Assembly: GCF_005144415.1 (NCBI RefSeq)
Contig: NZ_SWJE01000005.1
Span: forward strand, 229,828-293,827
Origin: Trinickia terrae
GTDB taxonomy: Bacteria; Pseudomonadota; Gammaproteobacteria; Burkholderiales; Burkholderiaceae
DNA length: 64,000 nucleotides
Direction: 5' to 3'
Under the pieces are notes generated by a model that worked only from the letters and a program-made list of their open reading frames with translations, was not told the DNA's origin and made no database searches. This document shows, in pieces, positions 8,773-21,169 of this stretch (position 1 is the first letter of the stretch; each line of letters begins with the position of its first letter). The translations under genes were made by a program, and so were the position numbers.

Positions 8773-11700
8773 ATGTCTTATGTGAATCGTTTTTTCAGAT
8801 TTATTTTTTCGCGGCAGACGCTGATGTTCGTGGCGATCATCCTGACCGCCGCAGCCGTCTGGTTCATCGGCCCGCTACTGGCGTTCGGTGAGTACTACCC
8901 GATGGAGAGCGTGTCCTCGCGCGTGATCGTGATCGTCGTGCTGCTGGCGCTGCTGCTGCTGTGGCTGCTGAGATTGCCGCTGAGTCCGGTGTGGGTCGCC
9001 GTGGCGGCGCTGGCGTTCTGGTACCTCAGCCCACTGCTGGCATTCGGTGAATCCCGCCCGTTCGGACCGATCTGGACGCGCGTGCTGTTGATTGCGGTGC
9101 TGGTCGGCTGCTATGCCGCTTACGGGCTCTATCGTCTGTGGCAAGCGATGCGCAGCAACGACGTGATCCTGCAACGCATCCTCAATCCGTTCGCCAGCAA
9201 GGCCAAGCCCGAGGTCGTCGCACGCAGCGAAATCCGTGCCGTCAATTCGGTGGTCACGAAGGCCGTCGACAAGCTCAAGCGGATGCACAACGGCACGACC
9301 ATGTTGCGCCGTCTGCTGCAAAGCCAGCGCTACTTGTACGAACTGCCTTGGTACATGGTTATCGGCTCGTCGGGCGCGGGCAAGACGACGATGATCCTGA
9401 ACTCGGGGCTGAATTTTCCCGAAGCCGATCAGATGAGCGCGGCGTCCGTCAAGACGCGCGTCGAAACGGCCAATTGCGACTGGTGGTTCACCAATGAAGC
9501 GGTTCTGATCGACACGGCCGGCCGCTACACCGTGCAGGATGTCGAAACGGCTGACATCAAAAAGGACGACGAGTTCGCCAAGGTGAATGCGGCCGAATGG
9601 CAGGGGTTCCTGGCCTCGCTGCGCAAGCACCGTCCGCGTGCGCCGATCAATGGCGCGTTGCTGACCGTCTCCGTCGAGGAAGTGCTGCGCAAGTCGCCGT
9701 CCGAGCGCACGGCGCTCGCAGCCGCGATGCGAGGCCGCCTTGGCGAGTTGCGGCAGCAGTTCGGCATTCGGTTCCCGGTGTATGTGCTCGTCACCAAGCT
9801 CGATTTGCTGCCCGGCTTCCCGGAGTATTTCCAGTCGCTGACCGCGGAAGGCCGCGTGCAGATTCTGGGCTTCACGTTGCCGTACCAGGACGATCGCGAT
9901 CAGAACGACCGTCGGGATTTGCGCCAGAACTGCGCGGGCGAAATGAAGCTGCTCGAGCAACGGCTCGAGGACGGCATCAACGTTCGTCTGCAAGAGGAGT
10001 ACGAGGCGGATCGCCGCAAGAAGCTTTACGCATTGCCGGGCGAGTTCCGCGGCCTTGCGTCGCCGCTGGTCGAGCTGATCGGTCTGGTCTTCCTCGATTC
10101 CAAGTACGACGACACGCGGTTGAAGAACACGCTGCGCGGCGTGTACTTCACCAGCGCGGCGCAAACGCACGGCGTCGTTCCGGCCGACAAGACCACGCTG
10201 CTCCAGCGCCTGCGGCGCGGTCTGGCCGGATTGACCGGCGATGCGGCAGCCTCTGCCGATACGGCGTCGAGCAACGCGCCGACGGGATATCGCGGGTACT
10301 TCCTGCGTAATCTGTTCCAGCGCGTCATTCTTGCCGAGGGGCACCTGGTGCGGCCGAATCTGCGCTGGGAATTCCGCTTCCGGACGCTGCGCATCGTCGG
10401 GCATTTGCTGTCGATCGCGATCGCCGTGTGGCTGATTGGCTCCCTGATGGTGAGTTTCGACAACAACCGGGAGTACCTGAGCGCGATCAGCAAGAAGACC
10501 GATGCGCTCGATTCGCAAGTGAAGACGTTCCGCAAGACGCCGCAAACCGGCGCCATGGCGGCGGTGCTTTCGGCGTCGCACGATCTGCCGCAGTTCCAGC
10601 ACGTGAGTCTGGACAGCCCGGGCGGCGACTATCGCTACGGTTTGTACACGGCACCCGGCATCGTGGATGCATCGACCACGACCTACAACAACTTGCTGAA
10701 CCAGATGTTGCTGCCGCAGATCGTGAGCCGTCTCGAAGCGGTATTGGGCGCGCAATTGAATACGGGGGATGCGGATAGCGTCTATCGCACGCTGTCGATC
10801 TACCTGATGGTCTTCGACAAGGCGCACTACGACGCGAAGGCGATCAAGTCCTGGGTGCTGCAAGATTGGGAAAAGTCCGATAGTGCCGCCTCGATGGGGG
10901 ACCGTAATGTGATGGCATCCCAGCTGGATACGCTGTTCGTGGACGGCGAGCCCGTCACGCCGCGAGTGTCTCAGAACGCGGATCTGGTGCAGCAGGCGCG
11001 TGACTTCCTGGGCCGCAATCCGGTGTCGGGGCGGCTCTACGAGCGCGCCACCGCGGAGATGGCGAAGGACGCGCCGGAGAACGTCACGCTCGTGCGAGCA
11101 GCTGGGCCGCAGGCGGGCGCGGTGTTCGCCCTGGCGAACGGCTCATCGCTCGAGAGCGGCGTCCCCGGTCTCTATACGTACGAGGGGTACCACGAGGTTT
11201 TTAATAAGCGCCTGCCCGAGTTCCTCGCGCAGGCGCAAAGCCAGGATGCATGGGTGATGGGCCGGACCGACTTGGCCGCGAAGGTCGGCGGGGCGGTGCA
11301 GGGCGGTGTGTTTCGCACGAGCAAGGAGCAACTCGCCAACGAGATCCGACGCCAATACCTGACTGACTACGGCAACTATTGGCAGCAGTTCCTGGCGGAC
11401 ATCCGCCCGGTTGCCAGCGGCTCCGACAGCACGCTCGCGCTTGACTTGCAGACGTTGCGCACGCTGGCCGCGCCGGATTCGCCGCTTGCTCGGCTTGCGC
11501 GTACGGCGGTTCACGAGACATCGCTTTCGACCGTCGAAGCTGATGACCCAACCCTCGGCGACGTAGCGATGAAGGCCGCGACCAGGCGCTCGCAGCTGGC
11601 TCGTGCGGCCAGCTCGGTCAACGCGGCCACCGCGACGATCGGGCAGCTCGCTCAGCAAAAGATGGAGAAGGAACTCGTCGACAACCGCTTTGCCGCGCTG

Positions 11701-12702
11701 CGCGAAGTCGTGACCGGCCAGGCCGACACGGGGCGCGGCCCAGCGCTGAACAAGGCGGGGTCCGCGAGCGGCGGCGCCATGCAGCTCGACGCCATCATCG
11801 GTCTCATCAACGAACAGTACGCCCGCTTGATGGTGGCCGGCAACGCACTGTCGACCAACAGCATGCCGCCCACGGCGGACGTCGGTACGACGCTGCAAAT
11901 GGAAGCGGAAAAACTGCCGGTGCCGTTCCGGGCCGTGTTGTCCGGCATCGCGACGCAATCGATGCAGAAGGTCGATCAAGGCGTTGGGTCGCTGCTGGCG
12001 GTGCAGGTGGATTCGAGCGTCGGCGATCAATGCCGCCGGGCGATCGAGGGCAAGTATCCGTTCGCCAACAGCACGCAAGAGGTTGATATCGACGACTTCG
12101 ATCGCGTATTTGCCGCCGGCGGCCTGCTCGACGACTTCTTCCAGAAGACGCTCTCAAGCCACGTCGACACGAGCATTCGGCCATGGCGCTACAAGTCGGT
12201 GAGCCCGGGAATGCCGCCGATCAATGGCCCGAGCCTGGAGCCGTTCGAGCGTGCCGCGGCGATACGTCAGGCCTTCTTCCGCGATGCCGGCGGTAATCGG
12301 ATGGCCTGGAAGATGGGCCTGAAGGTGGTGTCGTTGGACCCGGAAATCACGGAGCTGGCGCTCGATATCGACGGGCAGGGCATGCGATACGTACACGGCC
12401 CGGTGACGGTGTTCCCGGTGACGTGGCCCGGTCCGCGCGGCGGGGCGATGGCGGGCATCACGGCCAGCCCGCGCGTCCGGCCCGATACGTCGACGCTCAT
12501 GGCCGAAGGGCCGTGGGCGCTGTTCCGCTTGATGGACCGCGGCCGGGTGACGGGCACGGCGTCGTCGAGCCGCGTGGCGGTGGATTTCAATTTCGACGAC
12601 CGTCACGCCGTGCTCGAGCTCGTGTCCAGCGGCCAGGCCAATCCGCTGTCGAGCAGCCTTTTCAGGGGTTTCCGTTGCCCTGGCAGCGTGGCGGGGGGCT
12701 GA
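8773..12702 (+). CDS. tssM: T6SS inner-membrane protein TssM (IcmF family)
   Basis: 1309 residues. Several hydrophobic spans lie in the first 125 residues and another near residue 540-560. A cytoplasmic NTPase-like domain has an intact Walker A (GSSGAGKTT near residue 197) and an LIDTAGRY motif. The long remainder is the periplasmic part with the C-terminal IcmF and TssJ-contact regions. TssM joins TssL in the inner membrane to TssJ in the outer membrane and forms the trans-envelope channel. It starts 14 bp after tssL. Confidence 0.96.
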   Translation: MSYVNRFFRFIFSRQTLMFVAIILTAAAVWFIGPLLAFGEYYPMESVSSRVIVIVVLLALLLLWLLRLPLSPVWVAVAALAFWYLSPLLAFGESRPFGPIWTRVLLIAVLVGCYAAYGLYRLWQAMRSNDVILQRILNPFASKAKPEVVARSEIRAVNSVVTKAVDKLKRMHNGTTMLRRLLQSQRYLYELPWYMVIGSSGAGKTTMILNSGLNFPEADQMSAASVKTRVETANCDWWFTNEAVLIDTAGRYTVQDVETADIKKDDEFAKVNAAEWQGFLASLRKHRPRAPINGALLTVSVEEVLRKSPSERTALAAAMRGRLGELRQQFGIRFPVYVLVTKLDLLPGFPEYFQSLTAEGRVQILGFTLPYQDDRDQNDRRDLRQNCAGEMKLLEQRLEDGINVRLQEEYEADRRKKLYALPGEFRGLASPLVELIGLVFLDSKYDDTRLKNTLRGVYFTSAAQTHGVVPADKTTLLQRLRRGLAGLTGDAAASADTASSNAPTGYRGYFLRNLFQRVILAEGHLVRPNLRWEFRFRTLRIVGHLLSIAIAVWLIGSLMVSFDNNREYLSAISKKTDALDSQVKTFRKTPQTGAMAAVLSASHDLPQFQHVSLDSPGGDYRYGLYTAPGIVDASTTTYNNLLNQMLLPQIVSRLEAVLGAQLNTGDADSVYRTLSIYLMVFDKAHYDAKAIKSWVLQDWEKSDSAASMGDRNVMASQLDTLFVDGEPVTPRVSQNADLVQQARDFLGRNPVSGRLYERATAEMAKDAPENVTLVRAAGPQAGAVFALANGSSLESGVPGLYTYEGYHEVFNKRLPEFLAQAQSQDAWVMGRTDLAAKVGGAVQGGVFRTSKEQLANEIRRQYLTDYGNYWQQFLADIRPVASGSDSTLALDLQTLRTLAAPDSPLARLARTAVHETSLSTVEADDPTLGDVAMKAATRRSQLARAASSVNAATATIGQLAQQKMEKELVDNRFAALREVVTGQADTGRGPALNKAGSASGGAMQLDAIIGLINEQYARLMVAGNALSTNSMPPTADVGTTLQMEAEKLPVPFRAVLSGIATQSMQKVDQGVGSLLAVQVDSSVGDQCRRAIEGKYPFANSTQEVDIDDFDRVFAAGGLLDDFFQKTLSSHVDTSIRPWRYKSVSPGMPPINGPSLEPFERAAAIRQAFFRDAGGNRMAWKMGLKVVSLDPEITELALDIDGQGMRYVHGPVTVFPVTWPGPRGGAMAGITASPRVRPDTSTLMAEGPWALFRLMDRGRVTGTASSSRVAVDFNFDDRHAVLELVSSGQANPLSSSLFRGFRCPGSVAGG

Positions 12703-12819
12703 GGCTCGGCGCGTTGGCGCTTCGTCCGATCGTGGCCGAGCGCGTGTCGCGCAGCAACGGCGCATCGGCGGAGCAAGCAGCAGGCTCGATTTTTAGTGGT
12801 GCTTTTTGTTTGGAGAGTA

Positions 12820-13371
12820 GGCGTGCATGACGTCCAGGTTTACGTGTTCGACCGCCTGCGAAGCCGGCATGAAGACGAGACCCGCACGTTGGAGCGGGCG
12901 ATCGCTTCGACTGACCAAGCCATGCGGGCACATCTTCTCGAATTTTGGGAAGCGGTCGAGTTTCGTCGTATGCCAAACGTGAAGAAGCTCGCGCTGGCGT
13001 TGCAGTACGCGGCCGGCCGGCTTATCAGCACGGAAGACGACGATGTGTCGCTGCTGAGCTCACCTCGCAATTTTCGGACGATTGCCGCCATGCTGGCCGA
13101 ATGGCTGACCATGGAGACCAAGTCGATGGAGCAGGTTTTGAGCGCTATCCGGTCGGCGACGGCGTCTTCCATTTCCGATACGGACGCAGCCAACTGCGTG
13201 CGCAGGCTCGGGGCTTTCGCGCGAGGCGTCGTCGATGCACGCGATTACGATGACCTGATGATGGCTGCGGGAGACTTGATCGATGTGGCCAAGCTTACCG
13301 GAGTGAGCGTGCTGATGGATTTATTGCTCAAGCGAGTCAAGCCCGCGGCCGACAGCGGCCAAGACGCCTAA
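12820..13371 (+). CDS. Hypothetical protein in the T6SS operon
   Basis: About 183 residues from a GTG with GGAG 5-6 bases upstream. An earlier in-frame GTG at 12796 would give 191. I do not recognise a family. The sequence is mostly helical in look, with no signal peptide or membrane span. It has an acidic and basic mix and a C-terminal half rich in Ala, Asp and Leu (MMAAGDLIDVAKLTGVSVLM). Its place between tssM and vgrG and on the same strand suggests a role in loading VgrG or in effector delivery, but this is only context. Confidence 0.65.
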   Translation, partial: GVHDVQVYVFDRLRSRHEDETRTLERAIASTDQAMRAHLLEFWEAVEFRRMPNVKKLALALQYAAGRLISTEDDDVSLLSSPRNFRTIAAMLAEWLTMETKSMEQVLSAIRSATASSISDTDAANCVRRLGAFARGVVDARDYDDLMMAAGDLIDVAKLTGVSVLMDLLLKRVKPAADSGQDA

Positions 13372-13588
13372 TCGGAGTCCGGCGGGATCGGCGCTGTGCC
13401 GAGGTGATGATGCGCAGCTTTTGAATTTCCCCGATCGGAAAGATCAGTGGCGCGATCAGCAGTTTCTGCCTATGGGGAGGGGTGGGGCCGCCGGCATGGT
13501 GGAGCGCGCGCGTCACTGATGCAAGGGCCGGTGCGGGAACGCTCGGTAAAAGAAAATGGTTTGTGATGTGTAGGATCGAGAGGAGTGC

Positions 13589-15937
<2,349 letters not shown>

Positions 15938-16025
15938 AGCCAAGGCTTTAGCGCGGAACATCCGGGGCGCCTAGTGCGCCCCGCTGTATGCAAATGTTGT
16001 TCTCTTCAAAAGGAGGGCATTCGCC

Positions 16026-16289
16026 ATGCCAGCAGCAGGAAGACTCGGCGATCCGATCGCACACGGTGGGTCCATTACCAGTGGTTCAGGAGATGTCTTT
16101 ATCAACGGGATATCGGCCGGTTACGTCGGCGGTAGCTCCACGGCTTGCTCTATCCACGGCGGCGGATCGGTGAGTTCCGGTGCGGGCTCCGTATTCATCA
16201 ACGGGAATCCGGCGGCCATCGTCGGAGGTTCGACGGGGTGTGGGGCAGCCGTCTCCAACGGATCGCCGGACGTAAGCATCGAAGGCTGA
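16026..16289 (+). CDS. PAAR-domain spike-tip protein
   Basis: 87 residues, a stand-alone PAAR domain. The start MPAAGRLGDPIAHGGSI, the repeated VFING blocks and the conserved Cys and His residues that bind the tip metal ion are all visible. It sharpens the VgrG spike and links it to the cargo encoded next door (rhs). An AGGAGG-type site precedes the ATG. Confidence 0.93.
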   Translation: MPAAGRLGDPIAHGGSITSGSGDVFINGISAGYVGGSSTACSIHGGGSVSSGAGSVFINGNPAAIVGGSTGCGAAVSNGSPDVSIEG

Positions 16290-16305
16290 TTGCGAGGACG
16301 ATGAC

Positions 16306-19300
16306 GTGAGTGGAATCGGTGGATTGGGCGGCGTTCTGGTCAAGTTGCCGGTGATGGTGTTGCCGTCGGTGGATACCGCGCGGCCCGTCGACGGCGGCCG
16401 GCGCTTGGGTGACATTGCGGAGCGCTATGGCGTGCGCCGTGCACTATCCGGTGTGCTGTGCGGCTCGGTCGACATGATCGACGGCAGCAAAATTTGTTTG
16501 CCCTCCCATGAAGCCGATTTCGCATTGCGCGGCCGTCTGCCGATCGAGTGGTCGCGCACCTACTCCAGCGCGATGCGCGCGGCCGGCGCACTCGGCCCGG
16601 GGTGGCGCACGAATTGGGAGGTCTCGCTGCGCAAGTCCGGTGGCCAGCTCACCTATACGGACGAACACGGTCGACCGATTACCGTGCCGTTGCCCGAGCC
16701 GGGCTCCCAAGTCATCGTTTTGTCCGAGCAGTTGCACATCGCGTGTCTACCGGACGGCCGCATGGTCGTCGGCGATCGGACGCCACGGTATCGCGTATTC
16801 GGTGAGTTCGATCCCAACGGTCTCGCCAGGTTGAAATACATCGAGGATCTGCACCGACAACGCATCGGATGCATCTGGGATGCGGAAGGCCGCTTGTTGC
16901 GCATGCGCGGCACGTGCGGGCACGAGCTCCGGATGCACTACGATTCCGCGACAGGCACGCGCCTTAGCTCTGTCGAATGCGTCGACGGCGGGCCGACGGG
17001 CACGCTTGCCGAATACGGCTACAACGAGAACGGTGAGCTCGCCGAGGTCCGCAACCGGCTTGGCGAAACCGTGCGCCGCTTTGCCTACCGCGATGGACGA
17101 ATCGTCGAAGAGGCAGGCCCGCTCGGCATGGCCACGCGCTACGTGTGGCAGGTGGTGGGGGGAGTCGCGCGCGTCATCGAGCGATTCAATTCCGAGGGCG
17201 CGCGGGAGCGATGCTCGTGCAGCATCGAGAACCGTACGAGCCAAGCGACCGACGTCTTTGGCAATTCGGCGTATTGGCAGTACGATGCGCATGGCCATGT
17301 CGTGGCCTACGCCGATTTCGACGGGCGGCGCTACAAGTTCGACTACGACGAGACGGGGGCGCCGACTACGCTCTGGTTGCCTAGTGAAGGCGTGGTTCGC
17401 CTCGCCTACGATTCGCTGGGGCGTCTCCAGCAAGAAACCGATCCGATGGGCCAGATCACCACGACGGTGTATGCGCACGCGTCGAGCCGGCCTGTGGTCG
17501 TCACGCGGGCGGACAAGCGCACGTGGATCTGGCAGCGCAACGACGCGCTCGATCCCGTGAAATGCCAGACCCCGTGGGGGGAAGTCACGAACGTCGAGTA
17601 TGGGGAAGACGGCATGCCCGCACGGCGCACCGACGCCGGCGGCGCAGTGACCACGCTCGAGCACAACGCCTGGGGCCAACTAACCCGGCGTATCGATGCA
17701 GAGGGGAATGCCACGCAGTACGATTACGACTGCAACAGGCATCTCGCCGCCGTCAGCGATCCGCTGGGAGCGGTCACCCGAATCGAGCGCGATGCATTCG
17801 GGCGGCCGCTGACGGTAACGCGGCCGGACGGCCGGCATGAGCGCCATGTCTGGAATGCGGTCGGGCAGAGAACGTCGTTCGTCGGTGCAAGCGGCCAAAG
17901 CCGGCATTGGCACCGGGATCGGCGTGGAAAGGTCATGCGCGCCATCGACGAAGAGGGGCACGTTACGTCCTACCAATACGACGCGCACGGCCGGCCGATT
18001 CGTATCGAAAGCGCGAACGGCGCCGTGCAGACGCTCGAATGGGGCGCAATGGGCTGTTTGTCCATAACGGACGCGGACGGCGTGATCCGCGCGTTCGACT
18101 ACACGGATTCGGCGCAGATTCGTCGCATGACGACCAAGGCCGACGCGCTCGAACGCCACGAGACGTTTGCGTACGACGTGATGGGCCGCCTGGTCAGGCG
18201 TGATACGCCGCACAATCACTACGTCTATCGCTATACGCCTCGGGGCATGCTGGAGCATGTCAACCGGACGCCCACGAAGGACGGCGAGCTGCTCGGCATC
18301 ACGCCCGACGAAATCCGCTTCGAATACGATCTCGGCGATCGCCTGCTCGCGGAGCATGGTATCAATGGCGAGTTGAGCTATACCTATGACGATGGGGGCA
18401 GTCTGGCTGCGATGACGCTGCCGCAGGGGCAGGTCGTGCGGATGCGGCGCTACGACAGTGGAGCGATCGGGCTGATCGAGATACGCGAGCGTTCTATCGC
18501 GCAATTCTGGTATGACGCCATGCGTCGCGAAGTTGGGCGCACGCAAGGTGTGTTGCATACTCGTACCGACTACACGGAACTGGGCTGGCCCGTGTGGTGG
18601 CGTTCCACTTCAGAGTTCGACGAGTCCGGCGCGGGTAAGCCGACCGACTATGACAAGCAGTTATGGCGGTCCGTCAGCTATAGCGCTTCCGACGCCATCG
18701 TTCAGTCCGACGGCCAGGCTTCCGACAAGAACTATTACGATTACGACAAACGCGGCTGTCTGCTGCGCCGTGTTTCGGACCAGTTGGGCATTGAGTACTT
18801 CACGTGGGACGCCGCGAGCAACCTGCTCGATACCCCTGGCGGAAACTGGTTCCCGGCCGTTTATTCCAATCATCGGATACGGGAGTGCCGCGGGTCTCGC
18901 TACGAATACGATGCCTGGGGACAGGTCGTCCAGAAGAGCGGTCGCGACCATGCCCTGTCGCTCGATTGGGATGCGGAGGGGCACCTCATCGTCGTGCGCC
19001 GGAAAGGGCGCACCGTACGTTTCCGGTACGACGCCTTGGGGCGGCGCATAGAAAAGCGCCTCGAATCGTCATCGGTGCACGGACAGCTCGCGAGCACGCA
19101 GGCTGACAGTACGCGGTATGTCTGGCAAGGCAGCCGTTTGCTGCAGGAGCTGCGTCCGAAAGCGGTGCGTACTTACTTGTATCAGCCGACCGAGAATGGG
19201 GTGATTGGCTATGCGCCGCTGGCCTGCATGGATCAGGCGCTTCTCGACAGCGGCGAGTTGGACGACGACACACGGGTCTTTCACTTTCATACGGACGCCG

Positions 19301-19731
19301 CAGGTACCGCCGTAGCGCTGATCGACGACGCCGGCAAGCTGGTGTGGCGCGGGCGCTATCAGGCTTGGGGAAATCTCTTTGCTCAGGAGTGGGGCGGCGC
19401 CAGGCAGATTTCTCAACCGCTTCGGTTTGCGGGGCAGTATTTCGACGAGGAAACGGCGCTCCATTACAACGGCAGGCGGTTTTACGACCCGGATGCCGGC
19501 CGCTACCTCAGTCCGGACCGTATGAGCCTGGGCGGTGTAAGTCCATATCGATACGCGTCGAATCCGCTGACGTGGAGCAATCCGCTTGGAAGCGCAATCC
19601 CGGTGCGCTTCGCAAGCGTTAGTGTGGTTCCGTCAGGTTTCGATTGCTTGCTTGATCCGGGCCAGCAAGTCGCCGGCGTCATTGAAGAGCTCGACGGTGT
19701 AGCAGGCCGGAATGCGTTCGATATCGGATAG
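16306..19731 (+). CDS. RHS-repeat protein lacking a visible C-terminal toxin
   Basis: 1141 residues from a GTG with AGGA upstream, 16 bp after the PAAR gene. The middle is filled with YD/RHS repeats (many GRL, YDYD and TxYxYD units). The conserved RHS core end is present at about residues 1055-1095 (FAGQYFDEETALHYNGRRFY, DPDAGRYLSPDRM, then a NPL-G motif). In active RHS effectors a toxin of 80-200 residues follows this point. Here only about 46 residues follow. The last 33 or so are encoded on the strand opposite to the 3' end of the next gene (overlap 19633-19731). No immunity gene follows. I read it as an effector shell that lost its toxin tip. Confidence 0.9.
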   Translation: MSGIGGLGGVLVKLPVMVLPSVDTARPVDGGRRLGDIAERYGVRRALSGVLCGSVDMIDGSKICLPSHEADFALRGRLPIEWSRTYSSAMRAAGALGPGWRTNWEVSLRKSGGQLTYTDEHGRPITVPLPEPGSQVIVLSEQLHIACLPDGRMVVGDRTPRYRVFGEFDPNGLARLKYIEDLHRQRIGCIWDAEGRLLRMRGTCGHELRMHYDSATGTRLSSVECVDGGPTGTLAEYGYNENGELAEVRNRLGETVRRFAYRDGRIVEEAGPLGMATRYVWQVVGGVARVIERFNSEGARERCSCSIENRTSQATDVFGNSAYWQYDAHGHVVAYADFDGRRYKFDYDETGAPTTLWLPSEGVVRLAYDSLGRLQQETDPMGQITTTVYAHASSRPVVVTRADKRTWIWQRNDALDPVKCQTPWGEVTNVEYGEDGMPARRTDAGGAVTTLEHNAWGQLTRRIDAEGNATQYDYDCNRHLAAVSDPLGAVTRIERDAFGRPLTVTRPDGRHERHVWNAVGQRTSFVGASGQSRHWHRDRRGKVMRAIDEEGHVTSYQYDAHGRPIRIESANGAVQTLEWGAMGCLSITDADGVIRAFDYTDSAQIRRMTTKADALERHETFAYDVMGRLVRRDTPHNHYVYRYTPRGMLEHVNRTPTKDGELLGITPDEIRFEYDLGDRLLAEHGINGELSYTYDDGGSLAAMTLPQGQVVRMRRYDSGAIGLIEIRERSIAQFWYDAMRREVGRTQGVLHTRTDYTELGWPVWWRSTSEFDESGAGKPTDYDKQLWRSVSYSASDAIVQSDGQASDKNYYDYDKRGCLLRRVSDQLGIEYFTWDAASNLLDTPGGNWFPAVYSNHRIRECRGSRYEYDAWGQVVQKSGRDHALSLDWDAEGHLIVVRRKGRTVRFRYDALGRRIEKRLESSSVHGQLASTQADSTRYVWQGSRLLQELRPKAVRTYLYQPTENGVIGYAPLACMDQALLDSGELDDDTRVFHFHTDAAGTAVALIDDAGKLVWRGRYQAWGNLFAQEWGGARQISQPLRFAGQYFDEETALHYNGRRFYDPDAGRYLSPDRMSLGGVSPYRYASNPLTWSNPLGSAIPVRFASVSVVPSGFDCLLDPGQQVAGVIEELDGVAGRNAFDIG

Positions 19732-21018
19732 AAAGACCGCGCGAAACTCCAGCCAACTGCTTTCCTTCAGCTTCGTAAGAACATCTGCTTCCAGATCTTG
19801 GCTGTGCAAGGCGGTCTCGTTGCTGTCGTACACAACGAGATGTCCTTGGGCCGCGGACAACAATATCGCTCGACTATCCTGTCTCTGCTCGTCATTTTGA
19901 AAGGCGTGCTCGTGCAGGCAAACGCTAATCTCGTTGGAACGCACGAGGGACGCCATCCACTCTGCATTCGAATCGGGACGCGTTGCTCCCGGTACGGGCG
20001 GGGCATTGTCAAGCGTAGTCCGCTGTACGCCGCGGAAACGAAAGCAGATTCCGGCATAGGCTTCATAGTCGGCCAATGTGCGTTCGGTGCCGAATCCATA
20101 TTTGCCGAATTCGCCGTTCGTCAAAACAGGTTCAGCCATGCCGAACAGTTCGCGATTGCGTTGAAATGAATGAGAATCCCGATCCCACCAAGTTTTGGAG
20201 ACGTCGCCATTCTTTTTCGCCTCATTGGTATGGTCACTCCATATTCTGGGATTATGCTTGCGCGTGTAGTCGTGCCAGGTGATCACGCGATGCGGGTGAT
20301 AGAGGTCGTAGCCGTGAGTGAACGCCCGCGCAGCGATGGAAATCTCCTCTCCGTAGAAGAAATACTCAGGGTCGTGCCGGACCGTTGCCGCAAAGCGTCC
20401 ATCGGCAAACGCGAATGCCGCACAATAAAAGCGAGCGCGTACTGGACGATCGATGGTTTTCCAATTGGGAAGGACACTTCCTATAACCATCAGCACGCCT
20501 TCCGAGTTGAATCTATTGAACTGAATGGAATGCGGTTCGCTAGACTGGGGTGTGGGGAGATCCGGATCGTAACCAGGAAGATAGGCGGTTAGCACAGGCT
20601 TGGGGCTTTCATCCCGCAGTGACTCCAACATCTCGATCAACAGCGTGTCCCATCCGTCGACGAAGCGGTGATGTGCGTCGATCTGCAGCGTGTAGTGTTC
20701 TCCCCGATAATGCTGCTGGATTAGGTTACGCGCCCAGCAGGCGCCTTGCGACTTAAAATGGGGCACATCAATCAGATCGATTCTTGCGCCGTTGTATTCC
20801 ATGATATGGACGGTCCAGCCATCGATGGTCTCAAATCGCCACTTGGTGAAGCCTTTTTTCCAAAACTCGCCGAGCATTTCGTCGGGCGCATGCTGCCAGC
20901 AGACGACGATGCGCAATCGATCAGGTTGATCCGAATGCTTGATCAAATTAAAAATAGTCTGGATCAGCTGCGAATCGCGATAACTGGCGATTTGAACAAA
21001 GATGGTACTGATTTCCAT
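19633..21018 (-). CDS. PF11397/GT60-type glycosyltransferase (GlcNAc-transferase family), copy 1
   Basis: 461 residues from the ATG at 21018. An in-frame ATG at 21036 would add 6 residues, but the paralogue starts at the same point as the shorter form. The family signature opens the protein (IFVQIASYRD). Then come a CWQH motif, the ACWARN block, the metal/nucleotide motif DAHHRF with the first Asp at about residue 114, a LTAYLPGYDP stretch and the FFYGEEISIAARAF block. Eukaryotic members move GlcNAc from UDP-GlcNAc onto hydroxyproline of Skp1 or Thr of mucins. A C-terminal region of about 120 residues is shared with copy 2 and looks like a beta domain. GC is clearly lower than in flanking genes. 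The 3' end overlaps rhs on the other strand. Confidence 0.9.
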   Translation of the reverse strand: MEISTIFVQIASYRDSQLIQTIFNLIKHSDQPDRLRIVVCWQHAPDEMLGEFWKKGFTKWRFETIDGWTVHIMEYNGARIDLIDVPHFKSQGACWARNLIQQHYRGEHYTLQIDAHHRFVDGWDTLLIEMLESLRDESPKPVLTAYLPGYDPDLPTPQSSEPHSIQFNRFNSEGVLMVIGSVLPNWKTIDRPVRARFYCAAFAFADGRFAATVRHDPEYFFYGEEISIAARAFTHGYDLYHPHRVITWHDYTRKHNPRIWSDHTNEAKKNGDVSKTWWDRDSHSFQRNRELFGMAEPVLTNGEFGKYGFGTERTLADYEAYAGICFRFRGVQRTTLDNAPPVPGATRPDSNAEWMASLVRSNEISVCLHEHAFQNDEQRQDSRAILLSAAQGHLVVYDSNETALHSQDLEADVLTKLKESSWLEFRAVFLSDIERIPACYTVELFNDAGDLLARIKQAIET

Positions 21019-21075
21019 ATTTTTAGTCGTTTGCATTCGGTGGGGCGCTGGGCTGAATCCGATTTCTGGCTATGT

Positions 21076-21096
21076 GTAGATAATTAGGTTATCTAC
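21076..21096. other. Inverted repeat between the two glycosyltransferase genes
   Basis: Perfect 8-bp arms GTAGATAA / TTATCTAC around TTAGG, in the 130-bp AT-rich spacer upstream of copy 1 on its coding strand. No T-run follows on either strand, so an operator or a local promoter element is as likely as a terminator. Confidence 0.4.
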
Positions 21097-21169
21097 GGTT
21101 TGGTAGGCCATTGTATTTATGAAGAAGCTGGTCGTTGGCGCAAGTTCGCACATTATCTTGCCCGGACGG

